Source of the DNA: Guillardia theta CCMP2712
Lineage: Eukaryota; Cryptophyceae; Pyrenomonadales; Geminigeraceae
Length of the DNA stretch: 64,000 bases
NCBI RefSeq assembly: GCF_000315625.1
Contig: NW_005434630.1
Coordinates: 490,505-554,504, forward strand
Direction of reading: 5' to 3'
The stretch's first letter is position 1. Every line of letters starts with the position of its first letter. Both the position numbers and the translations under genes were made by a program. The notes under the pieces were generated by a model, which worked only from the letters and a program-made list of their open reading frames with translations, was not told the origin of the DNA and did no database searches. Positions 33,901-45,481 of the stretch are shown piece after piece.

Positions 33901-35444
33901 GCGACAAGAAGAGGCTCGTGGAGAAGATGATCGACATCTCCGGGGACCGCACCGCCTACAACCTCATCACGTACACCTCGACCAACTGCAGCCGGGGAGA
34001 CCTCGAGGGCCTCCAGCAGGTGCTCCTCAGCAACGCGTCCTCTCATCGAGGTGACCTGCCGCATCCTCTCGCCGTTGCTGTCGTTCACGTTGGTGTTGCA
34101 GGCAAGGTCCACGTGCTCGTTCTATCCACGTTTAGCTCCGTCCTCCCCATCGCTGAGTTCCTTGCTGGCAACGAGGAGCTCCGCAGGACCGTGAGGCTCA
34201 GGAAGATCCACAGCGTCCTCGACGCTCCTTCTGTTGTTCGCTCCGAGAGTCTCTCCGTCCATCCTTCATGCTCGCAGCAGATCCTCGCCGGCATCGTCTC
34301 CTGCATCCTCCTCGTCAACGTGGAGCAGGCAGAGGACATGACCCTCGTTCAGCGGATGCTCAAGGGCATCAACCACCACAGCCGCTTGCTCCTCACCATC
34401 GCTGGCTCGCTGACGAAGCAGGCGGACATCGAACTTGTGCTGGGAGGAGGTGGCGACCTCTCGTTCGCCAGCGACAAGATGCGCGGCATCCGCGCCTCGT
34501 TGTACCCTGAGAGTTTTGCGAGGAGGGGAGGGGCTTTGCCCAGCTGCTCGACACCTGAGAAGTTCGAAAGGTTTCGATTTCCGCTGCCTCCTTCACTTTG
34601 TCTCTCCAAGCAGCTGCTCGTCCGCTCCTTGCGGCCTCTCTTCGCTACCAAACTCGGTGAGCGATGCCTCGCCCTTCCTCCCCATCACAGCTTTAGCTTT
34701 CCTCCTCCCCCCCTCTTCCCTCACCCCCTCCCTCCCTCCCTCCCTCTCTCCCTCCCTCCCTCCCTCCCTCCCTCCCTCCCATCGCTGACAGCCTTATTCA
34801 GACAACATCCAGTCGTTCGCAGCAGCTGCCAGCAAGCAAAAAAGCATGAACCTCATGTGCGTCAAGATTTGCGCGAAGTTTGCGGGGGAGGAAGGGAAAC
34901 CAGCTGAGCTCAAGATCATGAAGCTGAGGCGTCGGAGCCTCGTCATCACCCCCCTGCCTGCTGGGGCTGAGCTGAGCCTAGAGGCTGGCGGACAGCACGT
35001 AGACCTCCAGCTCATCATTTCCTCCGTCCTCGCCGGTCGCTCGAGCGTCCCCAGGCTGCTGGTGGTGACGAAGGAGGTGGGGGCGGGGGCTGACGAGCAG
35101 CTTGCAGGTGCCGCGGAAGGCGGAGGAGGTGGGGGCGGAGGAGCGGGAGAAGCTGAAGGAGAAGCACAGGGAGGAGAGCTTGCCCGAGGGCTTCTACTAC
35201 AACGGGATGAAGTTCGTGGACTTCGAGGGGAACGTGCTGAAAGAGCACCCGCTCATGTCGTCGTGGATCGCCGAGTTGCTGAAGGAGGAGGCGCGAGGTG
35301 AGAGGCGAAGGAGGAAGGGAGGAGGTGACGAGGCTGTGTGCAGAGATGGAGCAGAAGAATCAGAGCATCCGGCAGGCGATGGAGGCGGTGGAGGAGGAGG
35401 AGCGAAGGTGCATGTTGCACGCAGCAGAAGCGAAGGCGATGTGA
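30955..35444 (+). CDS. DNAAF9 (C20orf194)-like protein
   Basis: Exon 1 encodes the acidic MAETGEEEVAVEEEVEEIVD. The next starts ILEMSATQVPFG and includes YDSLQFRNRLRALQCLVED and LLFITGIDGNYNLG, continuing NYLFFGSSGMQ, then CFFAIGKSRTHLYTGSVESF. The order of these elements, a GIDxxYN motif followed by a YLxFG motif, and the C-terminal GFYYNGMKFVDFEGN...EHPLM, recall the dynein axonemal assembly factor 9 family. A very long exon (about 32680-34660) encodes the middle, including a degenerate P-loop-like VVVGQPCCDKKRLVEKM and LLLTIAGSLTKQADIELVL. The gene ends in a helix (MEQKNQSIRQAMEAVEEEER) with stop at 35442-35444. The family acts in cytoplasmic assembly of ciliary dyneins and binds ARL3-type GTPases; family assignment rests on memory of motifs. 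It ends 112 bp from the convergent BEACH-like gene. Confidence 0.6.
34728..34780. repeat. (TCCC)n tract in an intron
   Basis: Runs of CCCTC/TCCC inside an intron of the DNAAF9-like gene, ending just before the acceptor at about 34800. Confidence 0.9.
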
Positions 35445-35555
35445 GGAGGGAGGAGGCAGCAGGGGAGGAGGAAAGAAATGATCTACTTTACATCTTCCAA
35501 AGAGCACAAGAGCCCGTGACCCTCAGCTTCTCGTGGAGGAGGAGGGACTTGAACC

Positions 35556-38500
35556 TCAGGGCCCTTCCGTCACATCGCAGGGTCGCATGGCAGGAGAGGA
35601 CGCGGCGTTGAGCTCCTTCCACGCCCTCTCCCCGCTGCTGAGCTTCAGCTGGAGACTCTCTTGGATCTCCCGCATCTTCTGCTCGTGCGCAGACGTGCTC
35701 TGCCTGATCTTTGCGCGGGTCTTGTCGTCCTGCTGGGGAAGAGCTGAGTGGACGGCAGTTGCGAGCTTCAGGTCCCTCTCCCGCGTCTGCTTCCTGTACT
35801 TGCCGTTCTTCCCCGCCGCCTTCTCCACCATCTTGAGCTTTGCGCTCTCTGCTGCTCGGCAGATCCGCTCGAGGCGTATGGCGACGATCTCCCTCCTCTG
35901 CCGCTGCGCGTCCTGCTGGTACCAGTCCAGGAACTTGAGGATTTCCTTTACGTCATCCGCCCCCTCGCCGCCCTCCTCCATGCCCTCCTCCTCCCGGTCC
36001 AGGTCCATGCTGCCGCTCTGCCGGACATGCCGGGAGGGGAGGAAGCGCTCGGCAACCTCGGCGTCCTCGATGGCCTTGAGGATGATGCGACGGTTCTCCT
36101 CGACTTGCCCGAGCACATTGCGGAACACGAGGATCATGGCGACCTGCAGGTCCTGCTCCTGCGGGAACGAGTGGAAGAGGCGGAGGAGGAGCTCAAGGCC
36201 GCAGCCCTCGCGGAAGGAAGCCTTCTCCGCCACCCACTCGAAGCTGAAGCCCTGCATGAGCATGGCGGCGCCAGAGGAGGAGAGAGGAGCTTGAAGGCAG
36301 TGGATGATGAGCTTGTCCCGCAGGTCGAGGAGACCGACCTCAAGCATCATCGTCCTGATCTGATTTGAGTTGCGATTCGCCACCCGATTGAGGATCCTGA
36401 CAACGCGAAGCGGGAGAGCAGGGGAGGAGGAGGAGGAGGAGGAGGAGGAAGATGAAGGAGAGGACAAAGAGGAGGAGGACTCGACAAGACGTCGGAAGAT
36501 CCGCTCCAAGCTCTTGAGCACGGCGTTGACGTTGGGAGTCTGAGCCGGAGAAATCTCAGCGTTCTCCTCTAGCCGCTGGAGAATCTGGGATGCAAAAGTT
36601 AGTCCAGCGTGGACGGATGAGGAGGAGAACGAAAGGGTTGGAAGGAAGGGAATGCTTGCAGGTAGGAGGAGGTAGAGGGTTACCTCTTCCAGGACGGGGA
36701 GATACAGCAGGTCGTTTCGAATCAGCTCCTTCACATTCAGAACCTTCACGTCCTGCCACAGCCCGTGCCATGCCATGCTCCCTGCCACCCTCCCGATCGT
36801 CTCCCTCAGTTCTCTCTGCGTCCGCTCCCACTGGTCCCCTCGCCCTCGCCCTGCCCGCCCCTCCTCCTCCAGCCGCATGAGGATGCGTCGGCAGCAGTCA
36901 AGGCCGCCGGAGAGGAGGAACTTGACGGAGCTGAAAGGGTCGTCGAGGAGGAGGAGGACGCGCTTGCAGACGTCTAGACTCGCATCTTCCTCCTCGAGAG
37001 CAGGGAGAAGGTTCAGCAAGACCTGTAGGAGGTAGAAGTTCGGAAGCAGCACGGGCTCTTTCTCTGCCCTGCTCTCCGCCGCAGCCTTCCGCAGCAGCGC
37101 TGACGTGGCGTGCTGGAGCAGCGCATTGACGAGCATCATGCTGCTCCTCTGCGCTGGAGGACCTCAAGCATGAGCTCGAAGCCGCAGGACTTGAGGAAGA
37201 GCTTGCAGTCCTTGGGGGAGGAGAGGAGGAGGGCCAGGACATCGACGCCCCTGCAGCGCAGGCTCTCGTCCTCTGAGGAGAGGAGGCAAAAGCCGAGCTG
37301 GAACCCTCCTGCCGCTCGGAGGTAGTCGAGAGGGACGACAGAGGAGGAGGAGAGGGTGAGGAGGAGGAGCATGAGGTCGTTGTTGACCTGCGAGAGGTGC
37401 GGCAGGTGCATCCGACCGATCACCGCTTGCATGATCTCCGACACGTCGTTGACTGTCCACAGCCTGCAGGACCAGTCAGATGCATGGAGGAAGTGGGAGA
37501 GGCGAGGAAGGGAAGGTGAGGATTGCGAGGAAGGCAGAACAGAAGAAAGAAGGGAGGAGGGGGAAGAGGAAGTGGGGAAGGAGGATGAAGATGGAAAGGT
37601 GAGGATAGGAAGGGGAGGATCGAGGAGGAAACTGGACCAGACATGGCGTGCAAGGAAAGGTTTGAACTTACGGCGCAAGCTGCTGCATGAGGGAGATGGA
37701 GATGGTCCAGAAGGAGGGGGGGAGAGCATCAAGAAAGTAGAGGAGGCGAGAGGTCCCGAGGAGAGGATACGACATCCACATGGTCCGGCTGCTGCTGGAG
37801 GACATGAAGCTGTCCTCAAGCACCCGCAGCAGGTCGCGCTGGATGTCGGAGGAAGAGGAGGGGATGAGGTCGACGAGGAGGAGGGAGACTTCAGGGTCTC
37901 TGAGGGTCTTTCCTCCTACCTCCTTGGAGGAGAGGTGCAGGAGGAGAGACATGACGGGGCCTTGGTCTCCTCCCCGGCCCAGCTGCTGGTGCACGACGTA
38001 GCAGAGAATCTGCAGGATGGTGTGAGGAGGGAGCGAAGAGAGAGAGGAGGGAGGAGGGAGGAGGGAGGAGGGAGGAGGACGGAGGAAAAGAGAGTGGAGA
38101 CGAAGTAAGGGAGAAGGTAGGGGAGGAGAGGCTGCGAAGGAAGTACAGCAGAGGAATGGGGGATGAAAAAGAGGAGGAGGAGGAGGAGGAGGAGGAGGAG
38201 GAGGAGCAATGGGTTTCATACGCTGCATCCTTTTGCTGCCAGGAAAGCTCTGAAATTCGGTTCCCAGCGGACGAGAAGACCAACAAGAACCTCAAGCGCT
38301 TGAAGTTGAAGCTGCTCCTCTTGCGGAGAGATGAGCCTGCTCCCGACATTATCTCTCCTCTCCTCCCTCCCCTCCCCTCCCCTCCCCTCCCCTCCTCTTT
38401 TCTCTCTTTCTCTGGCTTCTGCTGCTCACCTTAGCGCTAGTTGAATGCCCCCGATCTGCAGAATCGTAAGGAGAAGGAAGTGAATGATGGGGAAACGAGA

Positions 38501-38566
38501 CTGAGATTGGTTTCGCTACATCCACGCAATGGTGATGTTGATGATGATGATAACGGAGATGATGAC

Positions 38567-38650
<84 letters not shown>

Positions 38651-41600
38651 ATCGCACCTTCCACATGACATCCAGCAGGCAGGATGTCCGATGAGCTTGA
38701 ACGGCACCCACAAGCTCGAAGCACATCCCTTCCTCCCCGCGCGACCGTGTGCTCTTCCCCTTGCCCGGGCTTGACTCAAGTCGGACGATGTCCAGGAACG
38801 ATCCATTGCTGATAGAGGCCGTAGAGACTCCATTCCTCCTCCTCCTCCTCCTCCTCCTCCTCCTCCTCCCGCCCCGGCCCCCACAGCACCAACCGCTCCC
38901 CCACCCTTGGACACAGAGATCTTGTCCACCACATCCTCCAGCAGGTCCGCCAGCTTCTTCCCGCTCCTTGTCTGCGTGTCCAGCACAGACCCCAGCACTT
39001 CTCCGATCACTCCCCGTCGCGAGCAGGCCCGAGGATGCACCGTCATCAGCGCCTTCACTTCCCCCCCCTCCATCCCCAGCTGGTCTCCACCCAGCGGTCC
39101 CCCCGCAAACATTAGGGAGATGCTGCTGCTGCTCAAGATGCCGTCGGTAACCAGCAGCGGGCTCACCTGCCCCTCCAGCCCGGCCCCCAGCACCTCAGCG
39201 CGCATGCTGGGCTTCTCCTTGCCCCCAGCTGAGGAGACGAACGGGTAGACGGTGAAGCTGCAGCTCTGCACGAAGGAGCCGTCGAGGTAGAGGGAGATGG
39301 TCCGGTTGATCTGTGAGAACACCACCAGGTGCCAGCAGCCGTCCGGGAGGAACGAGGACGCGTTGAACGCGTTGAACCCGAACCCCTCGCTCCTTGCTGC
39401 TGCTGCTGCTGCCCCTCCTCCTCCTCCTGCCGGACCTGGTGATGTGTTGCCGGTCCCCATGCAGGTCCGGACGCCGATGCAGCGGGAGCGATCGTCCTGG
39501 GCTCCGAGCTTCTGCCAGTAGAGCTCGAGGCTCGCGCTGCTTCCCGCCGCCCACCGGAGGATCAAACTCTCCTCCTCCGTGAACTTGAGCACGCGCACCC
39601 AGAACGCGACGGAGTAGCCGGAGGAAGGCTTGGGGAGCTTGCGGTCGATGAGAGGCGAGCGAACGCACCCTTGACGCCCGTCGAGGTTGAAGAAGGCAGG
39701 AGGAGCGACTCTTGCACTCACGGTCTCGATCACCTGCATGGCCTGCAGCCTCGTCCTCCTCCTCCTCTCTTCCATCGAGCTCGTTCCCTCTTCCATCCCC
39801 GCATGGGACGCGAGCTTGAAGAGCAGCTTCGCCTCCTCAGCGCTGATGCTGTAGCTGCCGATGGCGCCGGTGAGTCGGACCCAGGAGGAGGCGGCGGGGA
39901 GGTCCTCGTCCTTGAGCCGCGTGAGGATGACGATGATCGCGTTCACGTTGGCGAGCTGCTGCGCGTTGCCCGGGCGGGAGGCGACGGACCGGCAGAGGAA
40001 GTCGAGGGCGACCTCCTGCGCGCGCGGTTCGGCATGGAGGAGGACGTGGAGGAGCATCCAGGCAGCGTCCTTGCTGCGGAGAGAGAAGTCGTCCTCGCTG
40101 CTCTCGTGCGGCTCGCTGCTCTTGCTGGAGAGCTCGAGCTCGAGCCCCTCCATGCAGAGATCCGAGTTTAGCTCCACGAAAGTGTTGCGAGAGGAGGCGG
40201 ACCTGAGGAACAGGTGAGTGGAGTAGGGAGAGAGGGAGGGAGAGGAGGGAGAGGAGGGAGAGGAGGGAGAGGAGGCGCAGAGGGAAGAAGAAGGATAGAG
40301 GTGGAGAAGGAGAAGGGGAGGAAGTAGGAGAGATGGAAAGGAGGAAGGAGGAGGATGTATACTTGCTGGACGAAGTAGAAGGGGTCCGGATGTGCCTGCT
40401 CTTGTGTGCTTGAGCTTGAGGAGGAGCCGAGGCGAGGAGGCGGCGAAACTCCTTGTGGAAATGTTGAGGGCTGGAAAACCTGAGTGATGGGCTGCGATAG
40501 CTGAGGAGGAGAGCATCGGAATTCTCAGTAAAGGTGTTGTCGTACGCGTCGGGGTAGACCTGAAGGAAATGAAGGAGGTAAGAGAAACGAGAGAGGGAGA
40601 GGGGGTATGCAAGATGGTGGTGGAGGTGGAGGAGGAGGAAGAGGAGCAGGAGCAGAAGTAACGTAGGATGAGAAGGAGGAGGAGGGGGGCATCTGGACTC
40701 ACTATGAATGGTGACGTTGAACGTTCGCTGGCGATCTGCAGGAGGGACTCTACAGCTACTTCGTCTTTCTTGAGTGAAGATTCCACGACGATCTGACGAG
40801 AGAAGTAAGAAAGAAGGAGAAGAGCAGGAAGAAAGACGAGGAGAAGGGGAAAGGGGAGAGAAAGATTGGGAGAGGAGAGAACGCCGCATGTTAGGGGATG
40901 AAGACGAGGAGGAGAAGGTTGACTGAGGAGAGGAAAGAGAGTCACCTTGGCGAAATTTCTCAAGCCGACCTTGTTGTCGAGGAAAAGCTTGAGGGAGTCG
41001 CGGTTGAGGAGGAGGGAGGACAACACAGTGAGAGCAGAGTGAGCGAGCGAGGGACCCGCAGACTCGATGTCGAGCAGGAGGCAGGAAACGAGGCCCTCGT
41101 CCTTGAAGCGGAGAGCTACTTCCTTCCATCCGTCCTCCTGCTGCTTCAAACTCCTCCGCATTGCGCAAAGAAGCTTCTCAAATACTTCAGAAGAGAAAGA
41201 GGGAGATGGAGGGAGAGAGGGAGAGGACAAACTTGAGATGAAGAGCATAAGGGAGGAGGGAGAGAGCAGGAGAAAGATGGAGTAGGTGGAGGAGGAGACC
41301 TTGTTCCGCTTGATGACGGAATATCGCTTGTTCTCTAGGAGGTCGACAATCTTTCGGATGCCATCGTGACAATCCTTTACTATCTCGAGCATCTGAAACT
41401 CAAAAGAATGAGGAGGAAGAGGAAGAGGAAGAGGAAGAGGAAGAGGAAGAGGAAGAGGAAGAGGAAGAGGAAGAGGAAGAGGAAGAGGAAGGAGGACGAG
41501 GATGATGAGGTCAAGCCGAGGGTAAGAAACAAAGGAAAGGAAGAATATGAGAAGGAGAAGGGGAAGGAACGAGTGGAGGAGGCAGGTTCACCGTAAGGAG

Positions 41601-44485
41601 CAGCAGGGAGGAGAGTTTGTCTGCCTGGCTTGCCATGTACATCTGCCCCAGCATTGCAACGATATCGGCCGACATGCAACAGCGCTGGGACCCGTTGTGG
41701 AAGGACGTCTGACCCTCCGCCACCTTCGCAGACCCCGCGGCAATGTGAGCCAGCAGCTCCACCAGCGCCATCGTGCACGAGGAGTTCTCCTCCATCCCGC
41801 TGAAGCAGCACCGCAGAAACACCATGGCGACTTCCTTCTCGCCTCCCTCCCATCGCTTCGACCCTCTCCCCTCCTTGTCCTCGTGCGCGTCTGCCACCTT
41901 GCCCTCTGAGTCCTCCCGCGTCCCGCCTGCTCCAACCGTCAACGTCCTCTCCTCATTTTACTCTCCACGCAGCCTCCCCCTCTCCCCTCCCCCCAATCCC
42001 CCGCTCCGGCTCGATCCCTCTTTCTCCGTCTCCAGCCTCCCCTCCCCTCCCCGCGCTTTCTTGCTCTCCTCGTCGTCTACTCCTCACCTGTTCCCTTTTC
42101 TTTCGCTCGCATCGTCTCTCGTAGCGCCTCCTGCGCCCACGTGATCAAGTCGCCGACAACTCCCTTGAGGTTCGCGCTGCTCTGCTTGCGGCAGCGTCTG
42201 TCCATCACCAGGTCCCTCGCGGCTCCCAGAAGCTTCACGCGGCTCGCCATCGGGATGTTGGGAGAGCAGACAGCGCACCTGAGAATGTCCTCGATGATGC
42301 TCGTCTCGTACTCGCCGATTAGGACGGCACAGAAGGACAGCAGCTCCAGCACCACGTTCTGAAACTTCTCTGCGTCCTGCGACGTTTCTGTTCCCTCCTG
42401 CGGTGGAGACGCTGAGGAGCTAAGGAAGCTCTTGAGAAGATGCTTGAAGCCGTTGACCTTGTGTACACTGAAAGGGATCCAGCGTCAGAGCATGCCATCT
42501 TCGCCTCCCCCTGCTTTTCTCCCTCCTCTCGGCATTTCCATCCCTTACCAGGCAACGTTGTGAGGGTTGGCCAGCAGGATCTCACTCACTCCTTCAGCCG
42601 CGCGCATCCTCACGGGCATGTCGAGGTTCGAGCCGGAGACGAGCTGCTTCAGAGTCAGAAGGAGAGGAGGAGGAGGAGGAGGAGGAGGGAACTACCTCGA
42701 AGAGAAGCTCAAGCGCATCCAAGTTGCCTACTCTACCGTTGATGTTGCCGTCAAGGCACACGGAGATGAGCAGGTGGAACATGCTCTGAGTGAAAATGAA
42801 GAAGAAGAGAAAGAAGAAGAAAAAGAAGAAGAAAAAGAAGAAGAAAAAGATGATGATGATGAGAAAGAGGGGGAGGGGGAGGAAGAAAATGAGGAGGGTC
42901 AGTCTCGACCTCACACAGGGATGAAACATGTTCACCTCCAGGAAGCGCTTTCCAGACGGCAACGAGTAGTCGTCCACCGACGAGAAGATTCCGTGTAGGA
43001 TGGAGTATCCTTGAATCGCCCGGAACTCCCTCTGGTTGTGAGCGTTTTGCATCAGGAGCTTCGAAACGGCTTCGAACAGCTCGATTTTGGACACGCTCAC
43101 TGTGTCCCGCATCTTGTCCACCAGTGTCTTCAGAGCTCCCTGCCGCAACATCACCAGGCGAAGGAAGTCCGGCATCTCTTACCTGGATGCACAGCAGCTC
43201 TTTTATCATCTCATCCTGTCGGGGTCCTGCATCGCTGCACTTGCCCCTGGACTTGGCCAAGGTCTCGACACCATCGCTATGTGTGAGATACTGAGCTGAT
43301 GTCAGGGCTGATCATAGTCGGCAGCACCTCCAACCTCATTCATGCTCGAGTCATCATCTAAGGCTGAGCACATGAGCTCGATCTCTTCAAAGCAGCCCGC
43401 CACCACTTTGCGGGGGATGGGGAACTGAAAGTCATTGTTGACCTCAGCTTGTGCTTCGTCCTGCGACGGTGAACTCTGAACCACTTGGCTGATCAAGACC
43501 TTTGCTCCTTCCCAGAGAACTGGAGGCCTCAGCGACAGGTTCAGCCCGAGCTTCTTGGACCTGAGACGAGATCAGACGCAGTCAGAGAGCTACGTGCAAG
43601 GTAAGTTAAGAGAACTACCTCTGGTTTGCTGCCTGCACTGCAGAAACTAGCTGCGCCGGGACTTCGCCATGCGCCTGATCGTTCTGAACATCCACTGAGA
43701 AGAAGCTCGTCACGTCATGTTTCGGACTGACAACTGCAAGTCGTACAGAAATGCTTCAGCGTCTTCAGCGCTTCTTTCTCAAGCTCTCCCTCCCCATCAA
43801 GCATGAGCTGAACCACCTGATGCATCAACGGCACTTACAACCTGGAAGCGACAAGGTAGAAGAGGCAACCTTTTTAAATCCATCCAGCCGCCCTATGTTG
43901 AGCTTGCTCTTGACATCAGACCCTATTCTTGTGAGGATCTTCAGTGCAAGCTGCTTTTTCTCTGACCCTTGAACCGAGTCAAGCAGAGATAGGATTTGGC
44001 TGAGAACCTTCACAAACGGTGGTTAAGGCAGTTCGACTACATTGTTGTCAGATGGTACCGGCAGCGATTCAGCAACGAGGTTTCGATATTTCTCATCGTG
44101 AATGATCATCTCAGCGCATTCAAGCGCTTTGTGAACCACTTCTGTGACCATCGCTTCACCACCGTCCGCTTGATCCTTGACTGTCCCTTGCCTATACTGA
44201 AGTCAGAGTCCAAAAGGAGGTTTCGATCCGAAATCACCTGTCTACTAGATCAAGGAGCGCGATTAAGATGTCAGAGCAATCTCCAAAGAAGTTGTCGAGA
44301 TCAGGCCCATGCTCTTTGTTCTGCAGCTCCTTGTAGGCTAGTTGAAAACTGTCGAGGAAATCCGACAACTTTGCACATTTCAAGGAGACGCTGACATCTC
44401 CCATGACTGCTTGATACTCTTCCCACAACTTCTTGCATCGTCGATATGTGTTATGCTGTCGCCAGAGCTCGCGTACTTTCCGCAT
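35556..44485 (-). CDS. Very large BEACH-family-like N-terminal region (armadillo/ConA) lacking a BEACH domain
   Basis: The ATG at 44485 has an in-frame stop three codons upstream, so the start is firm. Exons encode helical repeats typical of the N-terminal half of WDFY3/LYST/neurobeachin proteins, e.g. KCKKLWEEYQ-type helices, QGALKTLVDKMRDTVSVSKI, LFEAVSKLLMQNAHNQREF and LDFLCRSVASRPGNAQQLAN. A ConA-like jelly roll follows (GYSVAFWVRVLKFTEEESLI, CWHLVVFSQINRTISLYLDG, about 39750-38950). More helical repeats come next (WTISISLMQQLAP, VVRILNRVANRNSNQIRTMM). The end is a charged linker (RDLKLATAVHSALPQQDDKT ... QLKLSSGERAWKELN), stop at 35556-35558. In relatives this linker leads into PH-BEACH-WD40 domains, which are absent here. 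The family acts in membrane trafficking and autophagy. Some introns are stop-free multiples of three, leaving a 958-codon open frame at 38516-41392. Confidence 0.65.
38171..38206. repeat. (GAG)n microsatellite in an intron
   Basis: Twelve triplets (TCC-rich on the transcribed gene's sense strand), close to a TGCTGC-rich exon boundary of the BEACH-like gene. A related GGGAGGA tandem run lies at 38047-38081. Confidence 0.9.
38559..38650. repeat. (GAT)n microsatellite
   Basis: About 28 nearly uninterrupted triplets in an intron of the BEACH-like gene. Poly-Asp, poly-Met and poly-Ile frames across it are artefacts. Confidence 0.95.
38834..38869. repeat. (CTC)n run encoding poly-Gly in the minus-strand gene
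   Basis: Twelve triplets within what appears to be coding sequence: on the minus strand they give a run of 12 Gly before MESLRPLSAMDRSW. It probably forms a flexible linker after the ConA-like domain. Confidence 0.8.
41411..41490. repeat. (GGAAGA)n array, about 13 copies
   Basis: A hexanucleotide array in an intron of the BEACH-like gene (TCTTCC on the sense strand), giving a long polypyrimidine tract. Confidence 0.95.
42797..42862. repeat. GAA/AAA-rich imperfect repeat
   Basis: Repeated GAAGAAGAAAAA units followed by (GAT)4, in an intron of the BEACH-like gene. Confidence 0.85.
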
Positions 44486-45481
44486 GTCTTCTCAAAGTGA
44501 GATTTCGTTCAAACTAGATCAGGACCACCCTGAGTTTCTTCAACGTTTACAAGATCAGCAACCAGGTAGACAGTCCTCCCTTCAAGCATCTTCAAGTTGG
44601 TAACATCGTGACCTCCTTGATCATCTGTCATCCTCCTCCCTCCTCCTCCCTCCTCCTCCTTCCTCCTGGCCCGTCGTCATGGCGCCATTTTGGCACTGCA
44701 TGGCAAGCTTGACTTCTTTTTATGGCTGCTATTACCCCACCCACCCCTTGAGCACGTTTGACTATCTAAATTACTTCCAGTACCCCCTATTATCACATTC
44801 TAATGACCCCTACATGGTACTACCCCATCACCTACACTATCACTGAGCTCCTACAGCACAACCCCCCATTATTACCTCCTGCTTTACCCCATCCTCACCA
44901 CCCGTACCCCCTCATTTCCCCATTTTCCCCCTACCCCTGGTCTTCCAAAAGCCTTACATGTTCTGTGACCCCACCCCCCCTCACCGAGTCTGTTGCCCTC
45001 TTCCCCACTATGTCCCGATTTCCACTGCACCCTCCCAGGTTATGAGCCGCAAATGAGCTGTATGAGGGTTCAGGGTTTTGATGCCCCCCCCTACCCACCC
45101 CCTCCTATGGCCCTCGCAGGGGTCAATTGAGTTCCGAAATAGATAATATTATGAGGGCTCACTGCCTCGGAGGACCCCTACCCCCCACCACCCTTCGCAG
45201 TACCCCCAAATACACTCGGATGCACCCCTATTACAACCAGGACCCTCACCCCCCCTTAGACCTATGTAACTGCCCCTACAATGGTTCCGAATGTGTACGA
45301 CCACCCGCGATCCCATTCTCCACCCTACCCCCCCAAGAATTGATTCACTCTTACCACCCCACCACTCACATAACTAGATCATACCCCTCATTTTGTGGTC
45401 CATATCTTCAATAACTCTACCCCCCACCCCCTCTTTTTACCCCACCCTCTGCCTCAGAACATTGTTGGTGGACTTGACCCC
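44486..45481. promoter_or_regulatory. 1-kb divergent spacer rich in ACCCC tracts
   Basis: From about 44730 to 45460 the plus strand is packed with TACCCC, CACCCC and CCACCC motifs, with a (TCC)n patch at 44633-44663. It separates the divergent BEACH-like and coiled-coil genes and likely holds both promoters. Pro/Thr-rich frames across it reflect composition. Confidence 0.45.

Noticed and set aside
35540-35575. GGTTCAAGTCC on the minus strand, T-loop-like
   Set aside because: The flanking five bases do not pair and no cloverleaf can be formed.
38437-38774. Poly-Asp, poly-Met, poly-His and poly-Ile frames
   Set aside because: All come from the (GAT)n microsatellite in an intron of the BEACH-like gene.
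39837-41168. 443-codon minus-strand frame overlapping the BEACH-like gene
   Set aside because: It is a shadow: the neighbouring frame carries the helical-repeat and ConA motifs, whereas this one gives Arg/Pro/Ser-rich noise.
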